Below, piece after piece: positions 1 through 5,399 of a stretch of 9,817 bases of DNA. The position numbers were made by a program, and so were the translations under genes. The number at the start of each line of letters is the position of its first letter. Position 1 is the first letter of the stretch. This stretch comes from an uncultured Clostridia bacterium. GTDB taxonomy: Bacteria > Bacillota > Clostridia > TANB77 > CAG-508. The DNA lies in assembly GCA_947631315.1 (NCBI GenBank), contig CANRLA010000050.1:1-9817 (forward strand). The letters run 5' to 3'. The notes beneath the pieces were generated by a model. The model saw only the letters and a program-made list of their open reading frames with translations. It was not told the origin of the DNA and did not search any database.

Positions 1-785
1 ACATCTACTTCATAAGATGGCTCTGTAAATGGGAAATAACTAGGTCTAAATCTTAATGTTGTATTTTCTCCAAGCATATGTTTCATAAATATTTCTAGTG
101 TTCCTTTTAAATCTGCAAATGATATATTTTTATCAATTACTAGTCCTTCAACTTGATTAAATTGATGTGAATGAGTTGCATCATCTTCTCTTCTATAAGT
201 CTTTCCTGGAACTATGATTCTTATTGGCTCTTTTTCTTTATTTGCCATCATTGCTCTTGCTTGAACTGCTGATGTTTGAGTTCTTAACAAATATTCAGGT
301 GATATATAAAAGCTATCTTGCATATCTCTTGCAGGGTGACCTTTTGGAAGGTTCAATCTTTCAAAGCAGTATTCATCTGTTTCAAGTTCAGGGCCTGACA
401 CTACATCATATCCCATTGATACAAATAAATCTTCTATTTCTTCAATTACTCTATTTAATGGGTGTTTGCTTCCTCTTCTAATTTTTTGTGAAGGAAGTGT
501 TACATCTATTTTTTCTGATTCTAGTTTCTTAGCAAGTTCATTTGCTTTTTCTGTTTCCTCTTTTTCTTTTATTTTTTCTTCTATTTCTACTTTCGCAGTA
601 TTTACCAAACTTCCCATTTTTGGTCTTTCTTCTTGAGATAAAGTTCCCATCATTTTTAGTATGCTTGTTAACTCACCTTTTTTTCCTAAATATTTTACTT
701 TCGTTTCTTCTAGTTCTTTAATGTCTTTTGCACTTTCAATTTCTTGTAGTGCCATTTTCTTGATTTCCGCTATTTTTTCTTCCAT
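1..785 (-). CDS. pheS: Phenylalanyl-tRNA synthetase alpha chain, N-terminal 261 residues (3' end outside window)
   Basis: PheS is the catalytic chain of the (alpha-beta)2 enzyme that charges tRNA-Phe with phenylalanine in the cytoplasm. My translation from the ATG at 785 is open to the left edge. Residues 1-90 are a charged, helical region matching the N-terminal coiled coil that binds tRNA. The class II catalytic fold follows: a KHPLNRVIEEI segment (about 108-118), motif 2 with YRREDDATHSHQFNQVEG (197-214), and FRPSYFPFTEPSYEVDV at 246-262, a signature of the alpha chain. Bacterial PheS is usually about 340 residues, so roughly the last 80 are missing. AGGA at 796-799 sits 10 bases before the ATG and supports this start. 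Expression should be controlled by the T-box leader upstream. pheT probably follows outside the window; this is an inference. Confidence 0.97.
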   Translation of the reverse strand, partial: MEEKIAEIKKMALQEIESAKDIKELEETKVKYLGKKGELTSILKMMGTLSQEERPKMGSLVNTAKVEIEEKIKEKEETEKANELAKKLESEKIDVTLPSQKIRRGSKHPLNRVIEEIEDLFVSMGYDVVSGPELETDEYCFERLNLPKGHPARDMQDSFYISPEYLLRTQTSAVQARAMMANKEKEPIRIIVPGKTYRREDDATHSHQFNQVEGLVIDKNISFADLKGTLEIFMKHMLGENTTLRFRPSYFPFTEPSYEVD

Positions 786-934
786 TTTAAAATTTTCCTT
801 GCATATTATATTTAGGTTTTTTAATAGGTTCTGCCTATAAACCTTTTGATAATTAATTTTTAGGGGGAAAATGCTTATAAAGCATCTTCTTTTGATTTGC
901 GTTATCACAAAGTTAGTTAAAAATAATTTACCAT

Positions 935-971
935 AAAAAAACAGCTATTCCCTTTATAGGGAGATAACTGC
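935..971 (-). terminator. Intrinsic terminator of the pheS T-box leader
   Basis: On the minus strand GCAGTTATCTCCC pairs with GGGAATAGCTG around a TATAAA loop, with a small internal mismatch, followed by seven Ts (935-941). It is the off-state hairpin of the T-box. About 150 bases separate it from the pheS start. That stretch holds a small perfect hairpin (ATGCTT TAT AAGCAT, about 870-884) and the ribosome binding site, and no gene that I can see. Confidence 0.88.
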
Positions 972-1188
972 TAGTTTCTCTGTACCACCTAATTTCACTA
1001 ATTAAAAAATTTAATTAGCCTCATTTAAGCTATAACGCGCTTACCGTTTTTTCCTACTTTTATTTTCAGAAAATCTCCTACAAAGTGAAATTTCGATAAA
1101 TGACATATAGTGTTTTACAGCTACCACACCTCTCTGTAATATGTTTTCCATTTACTTACTTTGCTTTGTTATTGGAATTTTATTTATG
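935..1188 (-). promoter_or_regulatory. T-box riboswitch (tRNA-Phe responsive) in the pheS leader
   Basis: A T-box leader senses uncharged tRNA and lets transcription continue into the gene when charged tRNA-Phe is scarce. Read on the minus strand, stem I begins with AGAGAGGTGTGG near 1135 and its 3' side carries TTC followed by A at 1087-1089, a Phe specifier codon. A stem III-like hairpin (CTAATTAAA paired with TTTAATTAG) lies at about 998-1018. The T-box core AGGTGGTACAGAG is at 978-990. Its TGGT bulge (984-987) would pair with the ACCA end expected of tRNA-Phe, whose discriminator base is A. A terminator follows directly and competes with the antiterminator. Specifier, bulge and downstream gene agree, so the amino acid assignment is firm. 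Confidence 0.93.
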
Positions 1189-1194
1189 GATAGC

Positions 1195-1223
1195 ATATTA
1201 TCATATTTTTTTAATTTTTTCAA
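1195..1223 (-). promoter_or_regulatory. Promoter of the pheS T-box transcript
   Basis: On the minus strand TTGAAA (1218-1223) and TAATAT (1195-1200) are separated by 17 bases. An alternative -10, GATAAT, overlaps it with 15-base spacing. The start of transcription would be near 1188, about 50 bases before stem I. It faces away from the toxin-antitoxin promoter at 1291-1319. Confidence 0.6.
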
Positions 1224-1290
1224 GATGTGAAGGAAATTATTTTTTCTTATTCCTATATTACCAAAAAACAAATTAAAATTGTAAAAAATG

Positions 1291-1319
1291 TTGATTATTA
1301 TACAAAAATATGATATAGT
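1291..1319 (+). promoter_or_regulatory. Promoter of the type III toxin-antitoxin cassette
   Basis: TTGATT (1291-1296) and TATAGT (1314-1319) are 17 bases apart, and a TG at 1311-1312 gives an extended -10. Transcription would start near 1326, about 60 bases before the antitoxin repeats. One promoter ahead of the repeats, driving both antitoxin RNA and toxin mRNA, is the known layout of type III modules. Confidence 0.75.
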
Positions 1320-1365
1320 ATATAAATATAAAGCAATAAAATTATATAAATTGCATATAATATTA

Positions 1366-1381
1366 TTGCTAGAAATAGCAA
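1366..1381 (+). other. Leader hairpin directly before the antitoxin repeats
   Basis: TTGCTA GAAA TAGCAA forms a perfect 6-bp stem capped by a GNRA-type tetraloop. It abuts the A-tract that opens the first repeat unit. In an AT-rich leader such a compact stem with a GAAA loop stands out. It could protect the 5' end of the antitoxin precursor or define its first processing site; that role is inference. Confidence 0.5.
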
Positions 1382-1387
1382 AAAAAA

Positions 1388-1496
1388 GTTGGTGAATCCA
1401 GCCAATAAATTGGAACTTAAAAAAGCGGTGTTTCCAGCCAATAAATTGGAACTTAAAAAAGCGGTGTTTCCAGCCAATAAATTGGAACTTAAAAAA
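1388..1496 (+). ncRNA. Type III antitoxin RNA, three tandem ~36-nt repeat units (ToxI/AntQ-like)
   Basis: The DNA repeat of 36 bases begins at 1398, 1434 and 1470. The first two copies are identical and the third matches for its first 27 bases and then runs into the terminator (about 2.75 copies). If the unit is instead taken from one A-tract to the next, the array holds exactly three full units: 1388-1424 (37 nt, variant 5' end), 1425-1460 and 1461-1496. Each ends in AAAAAA, a plausible cut site for a toxin that cleaves A-rich RNA. Within each unit GGT, TTCCA, GCC and TGGAA occur in that order. GGT can pair with GCC and TTCCA with TGGAA, giving an interleaved H-type pseudoknot like that known for ToxI RNA; the first unit has ATCCA instead of TTCCA. 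The expected role is to bind and inhibit the downstream toxin as processed monomers. Confidence 0.88.
1398..1496 (+). repeat. 36-bp direct tandem repeat, about 2.75 copies
   Basis: Head-to-tail copies start at 1398, 1434 and 1470 with no spacer between them; the shared core is CCAGCCAATAAATTGGAACT followed by an A-rich tail. Each contains the dyad CCAAT-AA-ATTGG. This is the DNA form of the antitoxin array. Confidence 0.95.
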
Positions 1497-1498
1497 GG

Positions 1499-1530
1499 GG
1501 GATTAGAGTTTTAAGGCTCTAATCCCTTTA
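1499..1530 (+). terminator. Terminator between antitoxin repeats and toxin gene
   Basis: GGGATTAGAG (1499-1508) pairs perfectly with CTCTAATCCC (1517-1526) across an 8-base loop, followed by TTTA. The short U-run suggests a leaky terminator. In type III modules such a hairpin limits read-through, so antitoxin RNA is made in excess over toxin mRNA. Confidence 0.85.
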
Positions 1531-1567
1531 CATATACTAATATAATTTTAATGGAGGCTAATCAGTT

Positions 1568-2071
1568 ATGATTATAAATTTAAAAATTGTAAGAATTGAT
1601 TCTAATTATTGTGATTTTTTAAGAAAATATGATAATAAAGTTATATATAATAAAAATGATAAAGAATTAAGACCTTTTATAGGCATATTATTTTCAATAA
1701 ATGATTATGAATATTTTGCACCTTTATCAAGTCCAAAGCCTAAACACCAAAAAATGAAAAATTCACTAGATTTTTTCAAAATAAAAGATGGTGAATTAGG
1801 AGCTATTAACTTTAATAATATGATTCCAGTAAAGGAAAATAATTATTCTTTAATTAACTTAAATGAAAAGGTTTCAACAATGGAAGAATTAAAATATCAA
1901 AAATTGCTGAGAGAACAATTATTATGGTTAAATGCGAGCTATTACCAAATAAAGAATAAATCTATGAAATTATACAACTTATATAATAACGGAAAATTAC
2001 CTGAGAATATAAAATCGAGATGTTGCAATTTTAAGTTATTAGAGGAAAAAAGTGAAGAATATGAGGATTAA
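1568..2071 (+). CDS. ToxN/AbiQ-family type III toxin endoribonuclease
   Basis: This 167-residue protein matches the ToxN/AbiQ family, whose members are about 160-200 residues, adopt a MazF/Kid-like fold and cut RNA at A-rich sites. The most telling stretch is RPFIGILFSINDYEYFAPLS at 35-54, which continues with SPKPKHQKMKN (55-65). The S54-S55-x-K57 group, with nearby H60, sits where family members carry their catalytic Ser/Thr and Lys. The C-terminal part (about 105-145) is helical and charged. GGAGG at 1553-1557, 10 bases before the ATG, supports the start. The upstream 36-nt repeats and terminator are the cognate antitoxin, and this context makes the call much stronger than sequence alone. 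Free toxin should cleave cellular or phage RNA and arrest growth; antitoxin RNA holds it inactive. The gene is very AT-rich, like its surroundings. The named subfamily (toxIN, rather than cptIN or tenpIN) is my reading of the motif. Confidence 0.92.
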   Translation: MIINLKIVRIDSNYCDFLRKYDNKVIYNKNDKELRPFIGILFSINDYEYFAPLSSPKPKHQKMKNSLDFFKIKDGELGAINFNNMIPVKENNYSLINLNEKVSTMEELKYQKLLREQLLWLNASYYQIKNKSMKLYNLYNNGKLPENIKSRCCNFKLLEEKSEEYED

Positions 2072-2085
2072 TAATTTATACTATT

Positions 2086-2126
2086 GATAAAAAAATAGTA
2101 ACTAAAATTAATTACTATTTTTTATC
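2086..2126. terminator. Bidirectional terminator between toxin gene and folC
   Basis: AAAAAATAGTAA (2090-2101) pairs with TTACTATTTTTT (2112-2123), and GAT/ATC extends the dyad outward with one extra A on the left. A run of A on one side and T on the other lets it serve both the plus-strand toxin gene and the convergent minus-strand folC. Confidence 0.8.
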
Positions 2127-2149
2127 TAAAGAATTTATGTTTTAAATTA

Positions 2150-3424
2150 TTATTTATTCAAAATTTCATCTACTACCGTCCCATAAATATAAAAACTTCC
2201 TACTATAAATGTTACTTTATCTTTATGTGTAGTTGCTAAACTTATAGCATCCCATAAATCCATAGTATATAAATTTTTATTACTTGTGTTTTCTTTTGCA
2301 ATTCTTAAAAGTTCTTCCTTTGCTTCATATTTTTCTTTATCATTTCCATCTGTAAAAATAAATATTCCATCTTCATCTTTTAACAATATTTTTAACATTG
2401 TTTTATAATCTTTTCTTTTTAAAATTGAGATAATATATATTTTATTTTCTTTTTGGTAATACATATTTACTGTATTCACAAAGTTTTCTATTGCAGGTTT
2501 ATTATGTGCTCCATCATAAATTATCAACGGTTTTTCATTTATTATTTCAAATCTTCCCTTATGAATTACATTTTTTAAAGCCTCTCTTACTCTTTTCTCA
2601 TCTATCTCATAAGATTTATCTTTTAATATCTGTACACATTCAAGGCAGATGCTTGCATTATATATTTGTTTTTCTCCCTTTAAATTTATAAACACATTCT
2701 TATAATTTTTGAAGTCAAATTTTTGAAAATTATTATCATATGAACAGTTTGAAATGTCCTCTTTTCTTATTAGATGTAGAGTATTATTATTTTCCTTGCA
2801 GGTGTTTTTTATTATTTCATTTACTCCTATCTCATTTTGCTCAATAAATATGGTATCTGAATTTTCTTTTATAATACCTGCTTTTTGCTCTGCAATTTCT
2901 TCCAATGTATTTCCTAAAATTTGCATATGGTCATAGCCGATGCTTGTAATTATTGAAACAAGCGGATTTACTACATTTGTACAGTCATACATCCCACCTA
3001 AGCCTGTTTCTAAAACTACTAAGTCGCATTTGTTTTCGTAAAAATATAATATAGCCATTGTTGTTTCTAATTCAAAAAATGTTACTTTATGATTATTTTC
3101 TTTTTCATATTTGTCAATTTTAGGTTTTATTTTTAAAATTAGTTTTTCTATTTCTTCATCTGATATATTTATATTATTGATACTAATTCTTTCATTATAT
3201 TTTGAAAGGTGAGGACTGATGAATTTTCCGACTTTGTATCCACATTTTATCAATATGTTGTTCATCATTTCTGCGCAACTTCCTTTTCCATTTGTGCCTG
3301 CAATATGTATAAACTTCAAGTCTTGTTCCGGATGATTAAATTCTTCCATAAAAAATTTCATTGCATTCAATGTTGGATCTTTTGTGCCTTTAAAAAATGT
3401 TGATAAATATTGTTCTACATTCAT
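2150..3424 (-). CDS. folC: Folylpolyglutamate synthase / dihydrofolate synthase (FolC)
   Basis: FolC is a Mur-ligase-like cytoplasmic enzyme that uses ATP to add glutamate to folates (and, in bifunctional forms, to dihydropteroate). At 424 residues it is normal length. The ATP-binding loop GTNGKGS is at 43-49, SPHLSKYNERI at 70-80, FELETTMA at 117-124, LETGLGG near 138-144, HMQILGNTLEEIAEQKAGI at 166-184, GRFE at 290-293, YDGAHN at 303-308 and VGSFYIYG at 408-415. The usual GLGGRxDATN motif reads GLGGMYDCTN, a small variation. I chose the ATG at 3424, with AAAGG about 10 bases upstream. A TTG six codons earlier (3442) is open in frame but has its Shine-Dalgarno-like AAAGGA too far away. It is the last gene of the pth-rng-folC run, 70 bases after the RNase gene with no terminator between. 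Confidence 0.96.
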   Translation of the reverse strand: MNVEQYLSTFFKGTKDPTLNAMKFFMEEFNHPEQDLKFIHIAGTNGKGSCAEMMNNILIKCGYKVGKFISPHLSKYNERISINNINISDEEIEKLILKIKPKIDKYEKENNHKVTFFELETTMAILYFYENKCDLVVLETGLGGMYDCTNVVNPLVSIITSIGYDHMQILGNTLEEIAEQKAGIIKENSDTIFIEQNEIGVNEIIKNTCKENNNTLHLIRKEDISNCSYDNNFQKFDFKNYKNVFINLKGEKQIYNASICLECVQILKDKSYEIDEKRVREALKNVIHKGRFEIINEKPLIIYDGAHNKPAIENFVNTVNMYYQKENKIYIISILKRKDYKTMLKILLKDEDGIFIFTDGNDKEKYEAKEELLRIAKENTSNKNLYTMDLWDAISLATTHKDKVTFIVGSFYIYGTVVDEILNK

Positions 3425-3494
3425 TGTTACATTGCCTTTCAATTATAAATTATATGTTCCTTTTCTCCATTTAAAAGTCACACATTTTTTATAA

Positions 3495-4631
3495 TTATCT
3501 TCCTAGTATATGCTTTCTCGTTATTTCTAAAAGCCCTAATTTTGTAAATTCTAGGACTTGTACTTTAGACCTATCTTTTTTTACCTCTAACATCATTTGG
3601 TCTCTTATTATTTCTCTATCCTGGGTTTTATCCATATCTATATAATCAACTATGATTATTCCACCCATATCTCTTAGCCTTATTTGTTTTGCTATTTCCT
3701 TTGTTGCCTCTAAATTTACCTTTAAAATAGTATCTTCAAGTTCTTCTTTTCCTACAAATTTACCGGAATTTACATCAATTGCTGTTAGTGCCTCACACTT
3801 ATCTATTGTAATAAATCCTCCACATTTAAGCCATACTTTTCTTGGCAATTCAAAATTATCTTTAATTTCTTTAATAGAAATATTTAAACTATCATCTATA
3901 TTTTCTAATATATATTTTTTAGTTTCTTCAGAATCAACATATATATCTAACCCTATAGGAAGAAAATCAACTATTAATTTGCCTAATAATCCATTATTAT
4001 CATATATTTTAAGAGGACCATCTTTTTCTGTGTTTTCTAAAATTTCTTTCCATGTTTTGCAGATTTTTTCTATATCTTCTTTTATCTTAATTTCATCTAC
4101 TTGGTTTGAAGATGTTCTAATTATTGCGCCAAATCCATTTGGAATATATTTTTGTATTATAGATATAAGCCTCTCCTTTTCATCTTTATCTTCTATTTTG
4201 CTAGATATAGTTATAAATTGTGTATAAGGCATAAGTACAACATATTTTCCTGTTAGTTTTATATCTTTAGTTACTCTAGCTCCTTTTTGCTCGTCACAAT
4301 CTCTTTTTATCTGCACTAAAACCTTTTCGCCTGGCTTTATTAATTTTTGTATTTGATATTTTTCTATATCTAAGTTAACATTTCCAGTCACTTTACTTTC
4401 TTTAGGTAAAATATCTTTTATATGAATCAGTGCATTTTTTTCTTCTCCAATATCTATAAATGCTGATTGCATTCCTTGTACTACATCTTTAACTATACCA
4501 AGATAAATATTTCCCTCAAGCCTTTTCTTATTAATATCTTCATTATAAAATTCTTTAAGTTCATTTTCCTGATATATAAATATTTTCAAATTATCATTTT
4601 CTTTTTTTATTTCAATTCTTGTTCTTTCCAT
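3495..4631 (-). CDS. rng: RNase E/G family endoribonuclease, short form without zinc-link
   Basis: RNase E/G enzymes cut single-stranded AU-rich RNA during rRNA maturation and mRNA decay. The 378-residue product has an S1 RNA-binding domain near 37-125 (GNIYLGIVKDVVQGMQSAFI starts at 40, ending IDIG at 59-62), a middle RNase H-like and 5'-sensor region, and the DNase I-like catalytic core. AIDVNSG (284-290) and IIIVDYIDM (325-333) carry D286 and D329, which align with the two metal-binding aspartates of E. coli RNase E. The family core ends here with LGLLEITRK followed by only HILGR. The CPxC zinc-link and small C-terminal domain that normally follow are absent, and the length is well below the usual 450-490. 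The stop is a clean TAA. The ATG is preceded by a weak GAGAG. It starts 26 bases after pth. Whether it is RNase G-like or E-like cannot be settled. Confidence 0.93.
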   Translation of the reverse strand: MERTRIEIKKENDNLKIFIYQENELKEFYNEDINKKRLEGNIYLGIVKDVVQGMQSAFIDIGEEKNALIHIKDILPKESKVTGNVNLDIEKYQIQKLIKPGEKVLVQIKRDCDEQKGARVTKDIKLTGKYVVLMPYTQFITISSKIEDKDEKERLISIIQKYIPNGFGAIIRTSSNQVDEIKIKEDIEKICKTWKEILENTEKDGPLKIYDNNGLLGKLIVDFLPIGLDIYVDSEETKKYILENIDDSLNISIKEIKDNFELPRKVWLKCGGFITIDKCEALTAIDVNSGKFVGKEELEDTILKVNLEATKEIAKQIRLRDMGGIIIVDYIDMDKTQDREIIRDQMMLEVKKDRSKVQVLEFTKLGLLEITRKHILGR

Positions 4632-4657
4632 ATTTTTTCTCTCTTTATGATTTTTTA

Positions 4658-5218
4658 TTATATATTAAACTTATTCATAGCTATATCAATACCATTTTTT
4701 ATAACTTCTTCTGTTGCCTTTGATGCCTTTTCAATAGCTGGAGTAAGTTTATTATATTCTTCATCAGTTAATTTTTCCAATACATGAGAAATTAATAATT
4801 CTTTAAATACCGGCTTTCCTGTTCCTATTCTAATATGTACAAATTCATCAGTATCTAAATAGCTAATTACTGATTTCATTCCATTATGAGTTCCTGCTCC
4901 ACCCTTTTTTCTAAGCTTAATTGTTCCTACGTCTAAATCAATATCATCATAAATAACTATAATTTTATCATCTTCTATTTTATAAAAATCTCTTATTTTT
5001 ACTATTGATTTACCACTTTCGTTCATGTAAGTTTGTGGTTTTAATAAAATTACTTTTTCTCCTTCTATATTGCCTAGACCATATATTCCTTCAAATCCTT
5101 TTTTATCAAATTTTATTTCGTTATTTTGTGCAATTAGGTTTACTGCATCAAATCCCATATTATGCCTTGTCCTACTATATGCTGGCTCTGGATTTCCTAA
5201 GCCTACTATTAAATACAT
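4658..5218 (-). CDS. pth: Peptidyl-tRNA hydrolase
   Basis: Pth frees tRNAs from peptidyl-tRNAs that drop off the ribosome, a cytoplasmic and usually essential recycling step. The 186-residue length is typical. N-terminal MYLIVGLGNPEPAYSRTRHN holds N9 and the catalytic H19 (in RHNMGF), matching E. coli N10 and H20. KPQTYMNESG is at 60-69, YDDIDLDVG (90-98) supplies D91 (E. coli D93), and GGAGTHNGMKS (106-116) supplies N112 (E. coli N114). AGGAG at 5226-5230, seven bases before the ATG, fixes the start. It is first in the pth-rng-folC run and has a near-consensus promoter 37 bases before its start codon. Confidence 0.97.
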   Translation of the reverse strand: MYLIVGLGNPEPAYSRTRHNMGFDAVNLIAQNNEIKFDKKGFEGIYGLGNIEGEKVILLKPQTYMNESGKSIVKIRDFYKIEDDKIIVIYDDIDLDVGTIKLRKKGGAGTHNGMKSVISYLDTDEFVHIRIGTGKPVFKELLISHVLEKLTDEEYNKLTPAIEKASKATEEVIKNGIDIAMNKFNI

Positions 5219-5254
5219 ATTTTTTCTCCTACTTTTATTTAATACACGTCTCTT

Positions 5255-5283
5255 ATTATAATAAAAAATGGAATATTTTTCAA
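5255..5283 (-). promoter_or_regulatory. Promoter of the pth-rng-folC run
   Basis: On the minus strand TTGAAA (5278-5283) and TATAAT (5255-5260) are exactly 17 bases apart, giving a start near 5248 and a short leader to the AGGAG of pth. No other convincing promoter was seen before rng or folC, so the three genes are likely co-transcribed. Confidence 0.82.
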
Positions 5284-5317
5284 TATGTTTTTCATTTTTT
5301 GTTTTACTTTTATTAAT

Positions 5318-5355
5318 ATTAAAAAGATTTGGGCTAAATCTAACTCAAATCTTTT
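5318..5355 (-). terminator. Terminator of the surface-protein gene
   Basis: On the minus strand AAAAGATTTG (5346-5355) pairs with CAAATCTTTT (5322-5331) around a 14-base loop that can add a G-C pair, and the 3' arm runs into a T-rich stretch. It lies about 45 bases after the stop codon and separates this unit from the pth promoter. Confidence 0.78.
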
Positions 5356-5399
5356 CTTTATATAATTTTAAATTTTTTTGATTTTTTATTTTCTTTAAT

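Noticed and set aside
224..481. Plus-strand reading frame of 85 codons
   Set aside because: It lies wholly antisense to pheS, whose translation matches the family throughout; its hydrophobic content is the usual shadow of an AT-rich gene.
805..810. A second pheS promoter from TATAAT downstream of the T-box
   Set aside because: No acceptable -35 element at 16-18 bases, and it would bypass the T-box control.
1388..1496. CRISPR array (36-bp direct repeats)
   Set aside because: The repeats abut with no spacers, there are fewer than three perfect copies, and a toxin gene with the type III layout follows directly.
3425..3442. TTG start giving folC six more residues
   Set aside because: The Shine-Dalgarno-like AAAGGA is about 15 bases from TTG, while the ATG at 3424 has AAAGG at normal distance.
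3652..4227. Plus-strand reading frame of 191 codons
   Set aside because: Antisense to the RNase E/G catalytic region; Ser/Ile-rich shadow with no supporting motif.
4467..4787. Plus-strand reading frame of 106 codons, membrane-like
   Set aside because: Antisense across the rng/pth junction, Phe/Ile-rich low-complexity translation, no ribosome binding site.
5005..5316. Plus-strand reading frames over pth (also 5070-5261)
   Set aside because: Both are antisense to the conserved N-terminus of pth and run through its promoter.
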